NCBI RefSeq assembly: GCF_029854195.1
Contig: NZ_CP122960.1
Location: 496,001 to 560,000, forward strand
Reading direction: 5' to 3'
From: Amylibacter sp. IMCC11727
GTDB taxonomy: Bacteria; Pseudomonadota; Alphaproteobacteria; Rhodobacterales; Rhodobacteraceae
Length of the DNA: 64,000 bases
Part shown: positions 1 to 9,034 of the stretch, one piece after another
How positions within the stretch are numbered: the stretch's first letter is position 1
How the letters are laid out: each line of letters opens with the position of its first letter
Notes under the pieces: generated by a model
Told to the model about the DNA's origin: nothing
Databases searched by the model: none
What the model saw: only the letters and a program-made list of their open reading frames with translations
Translations under genes and position numbers: made by a program

Positions 1-933
1 GTTTTCGATGACAAAAGCCGCCGAGATTTTGTTGCTTTGTAATACGTGCAGGGCACGGGCGCTGAGTCGCTCGGGTTCCAAAAAGATGGAGCCGGGCGTC
101 ATCAAAGATCGCGCATGGGTTTCCCACATGGCGTCTTTCATGGAGCCGTCTGAGTTGGCTTCGAGATAGCGGCGAATGTCGCCATCGGTGATCACCCCTT
201 GCAAGGCGCCTGCGTCATCTGTCACGCCGACAATGCCCAAGGTTTTACGGGAAATTTCGCCCACGACTTCGATCACTGGGGCGTCGGTGTGGACCAAGGG
301 GATATTGTCGCCTTTGAACATAATATCGCTGACAGGGGTGAGGGCCGCGCCGAGTTTGCCCCCTGGATGAAAATCGCGGAAGCTTTCTTCGGTGAAGCCT
401 TTCATTTTCAAGAGGGTGATGGCGAGCGCGTCACCAACGGCCAACTGCATGAGCGTGGATGTGGTGGGGGCAAGATTGTGCGGGCAGGCTTCTTTGGCTT
501 TGGGCAAGACCAGCGGGGCATCAGATGATTTGGCCAATGTGCTGTTTGCGCCGCCCGTAATGGAAATCACGGGAACGCCAAAGCGGCGGGCATAAGACAG
601 GATATCAGAGAGCTCTTTGGTTTCGCCTGACCAACTGAGCAAGAGGACCACATCGTTGGTGTGGATCATGCCAAGATCGCCGTGGCTGGCCTCGGCCGGG
701 TGAACGAAATAGGCGGGGGTTCCTGTGGAGGAAAAGGTCGCGGCGAGCTTGCGGCCGATGAGCCCGCTTTTGCCAACCCCTGCCACGATCAAACGGCCCT
801 GCATTTCGGAGATCAGGCCAAGTGCGCGGTCCAGCGCGGCGGACAACTCGGGTGTGGAGAGCGCGGATTTCACCGCCTCCAACCCGTGAAGATTGGTGTC
901 GATTACGTCAGCGATAGATGTGCGTTGGTCCAT
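1..933 (-). CDS. kdsD: Arabinose-5-phosphate isomerase, KpsF/GutQ family (C-terminus cut by window edge)
   Basis: Cytosolic isomerase that converts ribulose-5-phosphate to arabinose-5-phosphate, the first step of Kdo synthesis for the LPS inner core. The 311 visible codons show an N-terminal SIS sugar-isomerase domain (about residues 40-170, with GVGKSG at 52-57 and HGDLG at 84-88) followed by two CBS repeats; the second is cut off at base 1. The family is about 320 residues, so only some ten residues are missing. The ATG at 933 is the first in frame. It lies 29 nt downstream of the GT29-like gene and shares its direction with waaA, giving a Kdo-centred operon. Seen: domains and motifs. Known: SIS plus two CBS is the KdsD architecture. 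Confidence 0.93.
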   Translation of the reverse strand, partial: MDQRTSIADVIDTNLHGLEAVKSALSTPELSAALDRALGLISEMQGRLIVAGVGKSGLIGRKLAATFSSTGTPAYFVHPAEASHGDLGMIHTNDVVLLLSWSGETKELSDILSYARRFGVPVISITGGANSTLAKSSDAPLVLPKAKEACPHNLAPTTSTLMQLAVGDALAITLLKMKGFTEESFRDFHPGGKLGAALTPVSDIMFKGDNIPLVHTDAPVIEVVGEISRKTLGIVGVTDDAGALQGVITDGDIRRYLEANSDGSMKDAMWETHARSLMTPGSIFLEPERLSARALHVLQSNKISAAFVIEN

Positions 934-962
934 GGTGGCCTCTTTGAAGTGTCCCTGACGGG

Positions 963-1589
963 TTAATTGGTCTGGCCATGCAGCACAACCCTTGGGTCGT
1001 TTTGCATCAGGGTGGTGACAAACTGTTTTTCGGCGGCAAAGTCGTGGGGCACTTGGTTTGCGGTGCGCCGCCCAGATAAGGATAGGCTGGCAAAGAAATC
1101 AAAGCCGAAGAGGTGGATGGCACTTGCGTTTGATTGAGCCGCGAGGTTGATCAGCATCGCACCTGTGGTTGGGGGTGCGCCAAGGGTTTTTGCCATATCA
1201 TCCCAATCGGATTTTGGATGCAGGTAAAACCCGTTCGCGCTGGCAAGGCGGTGGCGCACGCGTTTGCGTTTTTTGGCCATCCATAACAGGCGTTTTGGGG
1301 CGCGATCCGTGATGATGGATTGGGCAACAGGCATACCAAGGCCGAGCCATGTGGTTTTTGTTCCGTGGCTTTCAGCGCTGGGCAAAGGGGCGGCGTGCAT
1401 GCGGATGATGATGTCGCACGCGTCGATGGCCGCGCCGTGCATTTGGTTCGTGAGGCTGCGCGCGTTGCCCACGACCGCGACGGATTTGCCGTTGAGTTCG
1501 GACATCAAGGTTTCTTGGCTGGTGGAGAATTGTTGCAAGAACAAATCGCCGCGCAGGATGCGGTTTATGGCAAAAAAGGTGGCGTTCAT
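963..1589 (-). CDS. GT29 (sialyltransferase-like) family glycosyltransferase
   Basis: A 208-residue protein with the landmarks of family GT29. Residues 36-68 match sialylmotif L (AVVGNARSL, then an IDACDIIIRMH segment), residues 138-165 match sialylmotif S (PPTTGAMLINLA then LFGFDF), and H182-x4-E187 matches the small VS motif whose His is catalytic in this fold. There is no signal peptide or clear membrane segment, so a cytosolic or membrane-peripheral enzyme is expected. Its ATG overlaps the waaA stop by 4 nt and kdsD follows, so its acceptor is probably the LPS core. Plant GT29-like proteins are implicated in adding Kdo-type sugars to pectin; transfer of Kdo or another 2-keto acid sugar is therefore an inference worth testing. 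It is short for the family and could be inactive. Confidence 0.72.
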   Translation of the reverse strand: MNATFFAINRILRGDLFLQQFSTSQETLMSELNGKSVAVVGNARSLTNQMHGAAIDACDIIIRMHAAPLPSAESHGTKTTWLGLGMPVAQSIITDRAPKRLLWMAKKRKRVRHRLASANGFYLHPKSDWDDMAKTLGAPPTTGAMLINLAAQSNASAIHLFGFDFFASLSLSGRRTANQVPHDFAAEKQFVTTLMQNDPRVVLHGQTN

Positions 1590-2809
1590 GACGGACGCTC
1601 CATCGCGGTGATGATTTGGTCAAACAGCGCAGTTGGGTTTTCAATGGGGGGGAATGTTGCACGCGCGTTTTGGGCGAGGGTTTCGGCGGTGGTTAACGCT
1701 GTGCGCAGGTCGGATGCCAGTGTTTGGGGTGTGGTCAGTTGGCAGGCGTTTGCTGTGGATAGGGCTGTGTACTCTGCCGTGAAGTTATCGGTCATGGTTC
1801 CCGTGACAATCGCGCTGTTGGCGCGGATCGGTTCATAGGGCGTATGGCCGCCGATATCGGGCACGATGGAGCCGCCGACAAAAGTGACGGCGGCCAATGC
1901 GTAAAGCTCTGGCAATTGGCCGAGCGTGTGAGCGATGCTGATAGATGTGTCCGCAGGATCGCCGAGAGGTTTGGGATTATGCCCTGCGGATTTTGCCAGT
2001 GCTGTAATGTCAGGGGCGCGGTGCGGGTGACGTGGCGCGATGATGAGTTTTAGAGATGGATCAGTTTTGGACAGTTCGGTGAAGGCCGCGATGATCGGCT
2101 CATCTTCGCCTTCGTGCGTGGATGCGGCGAGGATTGTTTTGGCGCGGTCAAATTGTGAAACCAATGCAGGGTCTGTGCTGGGCAGGCTGACCAAAGATTT
2201 GAAATTCGGCAATGTTGTCACGAATTTGGATGGATCGAGCAGGGTGCGAAACCGTTCAGCCGACTGTTCGTTTTGTGCAAAAATTGCTGTGAAATGATGC
2301 AACCCCGTGGACGTGCCGAGTTTGGCAAAACGCTTGGCTGACGTGGCCGACATGCGGGCGTTTAATCCGATACAGGGAATGCCGCGTGCGCCGAGGGCGG
2401 CAAAACGGTTCGGCCAAACCTCGGTTTCGATGTTGGCGAATGCGACGGGCTGCCAGTGGTTTAGAAACCGTTTGAGGATCGAAGGGATATCGAGCGGTGC
2501 GGCCTGTAGGATTGCGGGCACGTCATCCCAATGTTTCGCAACGTCGAGCGCATTGGGATTGTTGGTGGTGATCAACAGGCGGTGATCGGGTTTTGCGGCG
2601 GCGAGGTGGCGCAGAAACGGGCGCACGGCGGACAATTCCCCAAGGGAGGCGGCGTGAATCCAGATAACAGATTGAGGCGGCTTGGCCTGTGTGGCGTGGC
2701 CCAATCGATTGTGTGCCACATCGCGGGATATGGCCCCGCCAAGGCGTTGCACATGGACCCAGATGCGCAGGGGCAGGGCGGCCATCAGTGTAAGAAAACG
2801 GATCAGCAA
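1586..2809 (-). CDS. waaA: 3-deoxy-D-manno-octulosonic acid (Kdo) transferase
   Basis: Inner-membrane-associated GT30 enzyme that transfers Kdo from CMP-Kdo to the lipid A precursor. The 407 residues begin with a short hydrophobic anchor; motifs IWIHAASLGE (about 48-57), an ETEVWPNRF acceptor-side motif and LNARMS are typical of WaaA, and the C-terminal half holds the nucleotide-sugar lobe with a GGSIVPDIGGHTPYEPI segment. Length matches the family (about 420). The annotated start is TTG at 2809; an ATG at 2785 is the alternative, and no ribosome binding site decides clearly. First gene of the waaA > GT29 > kdsD operon, divergent from recQ. Confidence 0.93.
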   Translation of the reverse strand: MLIRFLTLMAALPLRIWVHVQRLGGAISRDVAHNRLGHATQAKPPQSVIWIHAASLGELSAVRPFLRHLAAAKPDHRLLITTNNPNALDVAKHWDDVPAILQAAPLDIPSILKRFLNHWQPVAFANIETEVWPNRFAALGARGIPCIGLNARMSATSAKRFAKLGTSTGLHHFTAIFAQNEQSAERFRTLLDPSKFVTTLPNFKSLVSLPSTDPALVSQFDRAKTILAASTHEGEDEPIIAAFTELSKTDPSLKLIIAPRHPHRAPDITALAKSAGHNPKPLGDPADTSISIAHTLGQLPELYALAAVTFVGGSIVPDIGGHTPYEPIRANSAIVTGTMTDNFTAEYTALSTANACQLTTPQTLASDLRTALTTAETLAQNARATFPPIENPTALFDQIITAMERPS

Positions 2810-3040
2810 CGCGCAGCAACCCCAGTGGAAAACCTGCCCCGTTGTTGCTGATATCGGACGGCTTTGTAAAGAGTTATGCGTTTGGGTGCGGCGTGGCGTG
2901 GATGCGCCGATGGAGATGGAGGTGTGGTGAGGTGGTGGTTATGGGGTGGAATTGGGTGGCGAAAAGGACCGTTGTCACGGGTTGTTAACCCTTCAGCAAC
3001 CTGTCAAACCTATGCCAACAGAGCAGACATAAAAAGTAAG

Positions 3041-5098
3041 ATGTTGGACGATCAGAACGCCCCTTTAAAGCTGTTGTCAGAGGTGTTTGGCCATGCGGAT
3101 TTCCGCGATGGGCAGCGCGATATCGTGGATGCGGTGATTGCAGGGGAAAACACGCTGGCGATTATGCCGACAGGGGGCGGGAAGTCGTTGTGCTTTCAAT
3201 TGCCTGCGCTGTGTATTGACGGTGTGACGGTGGTGATTTCGCCGTTGATTGCGCTGATGCGGGATCAGGTGCGGGCGCTGAATGCGTTTGGGGTTGCGGC
3301 GGGGTCGCTGTCTTCTGGGAATACCGAAGAAGAAACCGAAGAGGTGTTTCAGGCGCTGGATGAAGGGCGGCTAAAGCTGCTTTACATCGCGCCAGAGCGG
3401 TTGGCGAACCCTGGCACAGTGATGTTGCTGCGCAAAGTAAACACGCGGTTGATCGCGGTGGATGAGGCCCATTGCGTGAGCCAATGGGGCCATGATTTCC
3501 GCCCCGATTATCTGCGCATCGGGGCGTTGCGTGATGATTTGGGTGTGCCGTTGGCGGCGTTTACGGCCACGGCAGATGCGGAAACCCGCGAAGAAATCGT
3601 GCAGCGGTTGTTTGGCGGAGTTCCACCATCGACGTTTTTGCAAGGGTTTGATCGGCCCAACATTCATCTGGCCTTTGCCCCCAAAAACAGCCCGCGCAAA
3701 CAGTTGTTGGATTTTGTCGCGGCGCGCAAAGGGCAATCGGGCATTGTGTATTGTTCATCGCGCAATAAATGCGAAACGCTGGCCACGGCACTGCGCGAGG
3801 CGGGGCATTCGGCGCTGCATTATCATGCGGGTATGGAAAAGGATGATCGGCGGTTGGCGGAAACGCGGTTTCAGCGTGAAGATGGGCTGATCGTCGTGGC
3901 CACAATTGCGTTTGGCATGGGTGTGGACAAGCCCGATATTCGCTGGGTGGCGCACGCGGATTTGCCCAAGTCGATGGAGAGCTATTACCAAGAGATTGGC
4001 CGTGCTGGTCGCGATGGTGCGCCTGCGGATACGCTTACGCTGTATGGGGCGGATGATGTGCGCCTTCGTCGTGCGCAGATCGACGAAGGGCTGGCCCCAG
4101 CGGATCGCAAAGAGGCGGATCATGGGCGGTTGAATGCGTTGTTGGGTTTGGCCGAAGCGCGGCGGTGTCGGCGGCGCGTATTGTTGCGGTACTTCGGGGA
4201 TGACATTGAAAGCTGTGGCAATTGCGATTTATGCGCCAACCCCCCAAGCGTTTTTGACGGGACCGAAGCGGTGCGCAAAGCATTGTCAGCGGTGCTGCGC
4301 ACAGGGGAGTATTTTGGTGCGGGGCATTTGATTGATGTGCTGCGCGGAACCATGACCGACCGTATCAAACAACGTGGCCATAATGATTTGCCCACGTTTG
4401 GGATTGGTCAGGAATATGACAAATCGGAGTGGCAGGGGATTTTCCGCCAGATGATGGGGTATGATCTGATCCGCCCTGATATGGAACGGCATGGCGCATT
4501 TCGGATGACCCAACGGGCGCGGCCGATTTTGCGCGGCGAAGAGAGCATTGAACTGCGCAAAGATACGGTGGTGAAATCCCGTGGTGGGCGGACCCGTGTT
4601 AAGGCCATGGTGGCCCAAGAGGATGAGCCTTTGTTGTCTGCATTAAAAGCGAAGCGCCGCGCGTTGGCTGAAGACATGCAAGCGCCCGCCTATGTGGTGT
4701 TTCCTGATGCGACCCTGATTGCAATGGCGACAGAGCGGCCCAAGGACATTGACGGGTTTGCCAAATTGCCTGGCGTGGGTGCCGTGAAATTGGAGCGCTA
4801 CGCCGCGCCATTTTTGGAAGTGATCAACGGTGCCACGGAAGAGGTACACCCCGCACGGCGCAAATTGGCGGGCCGAGATGCGGGGGAGTTGTTTGATCGA
4901 TTGCAAGCGGCGCAAGTGCGTCTTGCCCATGGGGAAAGCGGGCTTGATACATTTTTGAACTGTTCAAATTCGACGCTGGCCAAGATCGCGCAGGCCAAGC
5001 CTGACAGTGTGGATGCGCTTGAACGTATTGGCGGTGTGGGCCCTGCGAAGGCAGCGCGATTTGGGGCTGCGTTTTTAGAGGAAATCGCGGCGGAGTAG
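3041..5098 (+). CDS. recQ: ATP-dependent DNA helicase RecQ with two HRDC-like domains
   Basis: 3'-5' DNA helicase for recombinational repair and fork restart, 685 residues. Walker A TGGGKS is at 44-49, the DEAH box at 141-144 followed by the RecQ aromatic loop, and helicase motif VI has QEIGRAGRDG. The RQC zinc site is visible as a Cys with CGNCDLC around residues 380-400. The C-terminus contains an HRDC domain (about 525-595) and a second related unit (about 605-685) ending in GVGPAKAARFG, so it is longer than E. coli RecQ (about 610). Reading frame is open upstream to 2876, but the ATG at 3041 begins the conserved N-terminus. Divergent from waaA. Confidence 0.96.
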   Translation: MLDDQNAPLKLLSEVFGHADFRDGQRDIVDAVIAGENTLAIMPTGGGKSLCFQLPALCIDGVTVVISPLIALMRDQVRALNAFGVAAGSLSSGNTEEETEEVFQALDEGRLKLLYIAPERLANPGTVMLLRKVNTRLIAVDEAHCVSQWGHDFRPDYLRIGALRDDLGVPLAAFTATADAETREEIVQRLFGGVPPSTFLQGFDRPNIHLAFAPKNSPRKQLLDFVAARKGQSGIVYCSSRNKCETLATALREAGHSALHYHAGMEKDDRRLAETRFQREDGLIVVATIAFGMGVDKPDIRWVAHADLPKSMESYYQEIGRAGRDGAPADTLTLYGADDVRLRRAQIDEGLAPADRKEADHGRLNALLGLAEARRCRRRVLLRYFGDDIESCGNCDLCANPPSVFDGTEAVRKALSAVLRTGEYFGAGHLIDVLRGTMTDRIKQRGHNDLPTFGIGQEYDKSEWQGIFRQMMGYDLIRPDMERHGAFRMTQRARPILRGEESIELRKDTVVKSRGGRTRVKAMVAQEDEPLLSALKAKRRALAEDMQAPAYVVFPDATLIAMATERPKDIDGFAKLPGVGAVKLERYAAPFLEVINGATEEVHPARRKLAGRDAGELFDRLQAAQVRLAHGESGLDTFLNCSNSTLAKIAQAKPDSVDALERIGGVGPAKAARFGAAFLEEIAAE

Positions 5099-5188
5099 GC
5101 CGCGAATTTGTGATGACCTGCGCCTGTTTTTCACATGGAGGTCCGCAGATAAATACCCTACAAAGTTCAAAAGATTTGGAGGCGTATC

Positions 5189-5953
5189 ATGCTGGCAGTT
5201 CTGTCCCCTGCGAAAAAATTGAATTTTGATGAAACGCCAGATGGGTTGATCGAAACCTTTCCTGACTATCAAGAAGATGCCAATCGGCTGTCGCGGATTG
5301 CCAAAAAGCTCAGCGTGTCCGAGTTGCGCGATCTGATGAAAATTTCCGAAGATTTGGCGCAATTGAACCGCAAGCGGTTCCAAAGTTTTGCCAAAGAATC
5401 CACGCAAACGAACTCTAAGCAGGCGATGCTGGCTTTTGCAGGGGATACCTATGTTGGGTTGGATGCAGAAACGATGGATGCCGCCCAACAGGCCTATGCG
5501 CAGGATCATTTGCGTATTCTAAGCGGGCTTTATGGGGTGTTGCGCCCGATGGATCGGATTCAGCCGTATCGGTTGGAAATGGGCAGCCGTCTTGCCAACA
5601 AAGAAGGGCCGACGTTGTATGCGTATTGGGGGACAAAGCTGGCTCAGGCCATGGACGAAGCATCGGGTGGGGCACCTGTGGTGAATTGTGCCAGCACGGA
5701 ATATTTCAAAGCGGCCAATCAAAAGGCAATGAAATCCCCCGTGATCACACCGTCCTTTAAAGAGGACAAAGACGGCGAGCTGAAGATGATCGGCTTTTTC
5801 GCGAAACGAGCACGGGGTGCGATGGCGCGGTACATGATTGAAAACCGTGTTGAGACCGTTGAGGGGCTGAAAGATTTTGATGTGGATGGATATAAATTCC
5901 AGCCGAAATTATCTGATGAAGCAACGCTGACGTTTACGCGCAAAGCGGCCTAG
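5189..5953 (+). CDS. yaaA: Peroxide stress protein YaaA (DUF328)
   Basis: Cytosolic 254-residue protein of the YaaA/UPF0246 family, which lowers free iron and limits DNA and protein damage during peroxide stress in E. coli. The N-terminus MLAVLSPAKKLNFDE, a central SGLYGVLRPMDRIQPYRLEMG segment and a C-terminal GYKFQPKLS segment are family signatures, and the length equals that of E. coli YaaA. A ribosome binding site (ggaggcg) sits 5 nt before the ATG. It follows recQ by 90 nt and probably has its own promoter. Confidence 0.95.
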   Translation: MLAVLSPAKKLNFDETPDGLIETFPDYQEDANRLSRIAKKLSVSELRDLMKISEDLAQLNRKRFQSFAKESTQTNSKQAMLAFAGDTYVGLDAETMDAAQQAYAQDHLRILSGLYGVLRPMDRIQPYRLEMGSRLANKEGPTLYAYWGTKLAQAMDEASGGAPVVNCASTEYFKAANQKAMKSPVITPSFKEDKDGELKMIGFFAKRARGAMARYMIENRVETVEGLKDFDVDGYKFQPKLSDEATLTFTRKAA

Positions 5954-6040
5954 TGAATTGTTCTACTGTTTTTAAAAACATTTAACATGCTCAACTATAA
6001 GTGGTTGACATGACTTGAAAAACAACAGCAATAGAACCTC

Positions 6041-7273
6041 ATGTCATTGCTCGCGAAGAACCGTAATTATCGGCTTTTGTTTTCAGCTTCTGCTATATCC
6101 AATCTTGGGGATGGCGTATCTGCATTGGCGTTTCCTTGGCTGGCTTCGCTGATTACGCGTGACCCCTTTATGATTGCAACTGTTGCGTTTGCTACGCGAC
6201 TGCCGTGGTTGTTGTTCACGCTGCCTGCGGGGGTGATTACGGATCGGGGGGATCGCCAACGGTTGATGGTGATGGCCGATTTGTTGCGTCTGTTGTTAAC
6301 GGCAGGTGTGGTGGCGTTGATTGTTTCTTTGCCCGATCTGCCGCCACCGTCGGGTGCGGGGTGGTATATTCTGGCCTTGTCTGGTTTGGCGTTTCTGCTC
6401 GGTTCTGCCGAAGTTGTGCGCGATAATGCGGCGCAGACGGCATTGCCGTCAGTGGTGGAATCCAATGATCTGGAACGGGCGAACGGCCAGATGTGGAGCA
6501 TCGAGCAAATCATGGGCAGTTTCGTAGGCCCGCCTTTGGCTGGTTTTCTGATCGCTTATGCGGTGCCTGCGCCATTTGCGCTGGATGCGATAACATTTGC
6601 GCTGGCGGCGTGGGTGGTTTGGTTGATCACTGTGCCGCCGCGCCGTGCGCCCGTCAAACGCAGCCTGTATGAGGAAGCCAAAGAAGGGTTTGTTTGGCTG
6701 TGGCAGCATCCAAAGTTGCTGCGTTTGGCGGTAATGCTTGGGTTTTCTAACATGCTGTCGATCATGGCGCTGACGATTTTGGTGCTGTTTTCGCAAGAGA
6801 TTTTGAACTTGTCTGGCTTTGGCCATGGCTTGCTGCTGACAGCAGGGGCAGCGGGTGGTGTTGTGGGGGGCATCGTGTGCCCCGCGATTGCCCAACGTCT
6901 GGGGGCAGAGCGCAGTTTGCACATGGTTTTGTTGCTGTTCCCCACGATGTTTGTGGTCATTTATCTGACATCAAATGTTTGGGTGGTGGCCATCGCACTG
7001 TTCATTGAAATGTTCGCCGCTTTGTTGTGGAATGTGGTGACGGTGTCGTATCGGCAGCGGCTGATTCCAGATGATTTGCTAGGACGCGTGAACAGTATCT
7101 ATCGGTTCTTTGGCTGGGGCTTGATGCCTGTGGGGGCATTGCTGGCGGGGGCTGTTGTGGCCCTTGCGGAACCGAGCCTGGGGCGTGAATTGGCGTTGCG
7201 GTTGCCTTATGCTTTGGCGGGCGGTGTTGCGATTATGTTGGCGGTTTACGGGTTTGCGCGGTTGCGTCTGTAA
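6041..7273 (+). CDS. MFS transporter (EntS-like efflux type)
   Basis: A 410-residue inner-membrane protein with about 12 hydrophobic segments. The loop between segments 2 and 3 carries GVITDRGDRQRLMVMADLLR, the MFS motif A, and the overall pattern resembles the EntS/macrolide exporter subfamily (MFS_3). Substrate cannot be told from sequence. It stands alone between yaaA and imuB, and its end is 9 nt from the convergent imuB stop. Confidence 0.85.
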   Translation: MSLLAKNRNYRLLFSASAISNLGDGVSALAFPWLASLITRDPFMIATVAFATRLPWLLFTLPAGVITDRGDRQRLMVMADLLRLLLTAGVVALIVSLPDLPPPSGAGWYILALSGLAFLLGSAEVVRDNAAQTALPSVVESNDLERANGQMWSIEQIMGSFVGPPLAGFLIAYAVPAPFALDAITFALAAWVVWLITVPPRRAPVKRSLYEEAKEGFVWLWQHPKLLRLAVMLGFSNMLSIMALTILVLFSQEILNLSGFGHGLLLTAGAAGGVVGGIVCPAIAQRLGAERSLHMVLLLFPTMFVVIYLTSNVWVVAIALFIEMFAALLWNVVTVSYRQRLIPDDLLGRVNSIYRFFGWGLMPVGALLAGAVVALAEPSLGRELALRLPYALAGGVAIMLAVYGFARLRL

Positions 7274-7282
7274 CGCGGTGCT

Positions 7283-8950
7283 TTAGCCAAAATCCCCATG
7301 ACAGAACCAACCGCCCGAATATTCGCGGGTTTTGGTTTCAAACAACCACAATCGTTCCCCTGTTTTGGTTTCAATGCGCCAGTAATCCCGTGTGCCCCCG
7401 CGCCAGTTTGGGTCGTCCAGCCACCATTCAGGTGACAGACGTTCAGGGCCCGTGGCGGTGTGAGTGTGAAATTCGCGCCGTCGCCAGCGAAAGCATCGTG
7501 GCGGGGCAGAGGGTGTTTCGCCCGCGTCTTGGATGGTGACGATTTCGGGTTGGAACAGGGTGATTGGACGGCGCAGCGGGGATTGGGGCCAATCGGTTGC
7601 AGGCGCACAATAGGCGGCGGCCATACGTGTTGCGGTTTTTTCGGGGATGTGGCTGTCGGCAGGGTGCAGGCGGGTGATGTTTTCCAGCCCAATGCGTGCG
7701 CCCAGCCGCCCCATCAGATCGGCCATGCTGTTGCCGCCGTCGCGCAATTTGCGCGCGGTTTCCACCGCATCGGCGTGCCCTTTGTGTTGAATATTCGTCA
7801 AAGGTTCGGTCACGCAGGCCTCTAGCCGAAGGGTATCAATGCCAAAGCCAGGGTCGAGATCGGGCAGGCGCAGCAACAAAAGCGGGCGCATGCGGTCTGG
7901 GTCGTGGTTGGGGCGGGCCAAGCCCACTTCGATGATTTGCGTGGTGTGGTCTGTGCGAAAACACCACAGCCGCAGTTGCCGTGCCCCGCGCCCTGCTTTG
8001 CGCAGGCGATCACAGAGTGGGGGGAGCAGGCGATCAATGCCCGCGCGAATGTCTTCGTCGAGCCCAATGGGATCGGGCAGGGACAGGCGGGCGGCAAAAT
8101 GATGGGTGCGTCGTGCGGGGGAAATGGGTTCTGGGTCTGCGCCCAGCGCCTGATCCAGCCGCAACACCACATCACGGCCAAAACGGCGCACAAGGGAGGC
8201 GCGGGGTAGGCCGATCAGATCCGCGATGATGCGCACACCCAAACGGTTGAGGTTGGTACAGGTGTCGCGCGGCAGGCGTAGGGCGGCCACGGGCAGGGGG
8301 GATAGGGCAGCGCGGGTTTGGCCCGCTGGAGCAATGGTGGGGGCGTTTGTGTCACCGTTCAATCGTGCGGGGGCTGATCCGCCCCGTTCCCAATTGCGCC
8401 GTTTAAAGGCGCGGGATCGTGTGGCGCGGGCTTCTTGTTCGATGGCATCCCCTGAGCGATGGGCCTGTGCCGCCTGTCCTGCAAACCTGGCCAGCGCCCA
8501 AGCCGCACCAGGAGTATCGGCAATGCCGAGCAATCCTGTCAGGCGCAGGTGCAACAAATCTTGGGCAATGGCATCTGCCAGCCCCGTTTCCCCGCCAAAC
8601 AGATGCGCGCATCCCGTGATATCAAGGAGAAGGGAGGCTGGAGATTCTTCGGCCACCCAAGGGGAATATTTCCCTGCCCAGCGGCGCAATCCAGCCAGAA
8701 ATCCCGCCTCTTGCAATGGGTTTTCGGGGGCGGTCATCAGGTTGGGGCAAAAGGCGCGGGCATCAGACAGGGATTGGCCAACGGCCAACCCTTGGGCGCT
8801 GGCCTCTGCTGAGAGGCACGCCAAAGACAGGGCATTGCCGTCTTGTGCGACAATGGCGAATGGGTTGAGAATGGCCCCCCGATGGCTGCGCAGAACACGT
8901 TCTGCGGCCAAGTGGGGGAACCAAATGGAAAGAATTCGACGTGATGGCAT
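7283..8950 (-). CDS. imuB: Y-family polymerase-like protein ImuB
   Basis: A 555-residue catalytically inactive Y-family polymerase that scaffolds error-prone repair, linking the beta clamp to DnaE2 and ImuA. Features are the SIWFPHLAAERV N-terminus in place of the acidic catalytic motif, a central helix-hairpin-helix/little-finger region and the C-terminal DUF6504-like tail. Known: in most alphaproteobacteria it sits in an imuA-imuB-dnaE2 cassette. Here neither partner flanks it: an MFS gene lies downstream and a Crp/Fnr regulator upstream, so any partners must be elsewhere. A LexA box lies 19 nt upstream of the ATG, predicting SOS induction. Confidence 0.93.
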   Translation of the reverse strand: MPSRRILSIWFPHLAAERVLRSHRGAILNPFAIVAQDGNALSLACLSAEASAQGLAVGQSLSDARAFCPNLMTAPENPLQEAGFLAGLRRWAGKYSPWVAEESPASLLLDITGCAHLFGGETGLADAIAQDLLHLRLTGLLGIADTPGAAWALARFAGQAAQAHRSGDAIEQEARATRSRAFKRRNWERGGSAPARLNGDTNAPTIAPAGQTRAALSPLPVAALRLPRDTCTNLNRLGVRIIADLIGLPRASLVRRFGRDVVLRLDQALGADPEPISPARRTHHFAARLSLPDPIGLDEDIRAGIDRLLPPLCDRLRKAGRGARQLRLWCFRTDHTTQIIEVGLARPNHDPDRMRPLLLLRLPDLDPGFGIDTLRLEACVTEPLTNIQHKGHADAVETARKLRDGGNSMADLMGRLGARIGLENITRLHPADSHIPEKTATRMAAAYCAPATDWPQSPLRRPITLFQPEIVTIQDAGETPSAPPRCFRWRRREFHTHTATGPERLSPEWWLDDPNWRGGTRDYWRIETKTGERLWLFETKTREYSGGWFCHGDFG

Positions 8951-8968
8951 GACAGATAAGTTACAAAT

Positions 8969-8983
8969 GTTCCCTATTTGTTC
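8969..8983. promoter_or_regulatory. LexA (SOS) box upstream of imuB
   Basis: Exact GTTC-CCTATTT-GTTC, i.e. GTTC-N7-GTTC, the direct-repeat LexA operator of alphaproteobacteria. It ends 19 nt upstream of the imuB ATG, where a repressor would block transcription. Motif seen directly; the role follows from known SOS control of imuB genes. Confidence 0.88.
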
Positions 8984-9034
8984 TTATCAAGATTCGCATG
9001 CCAGAGTCGAGCCTGTTTTTGACAGAGGGCAGGA

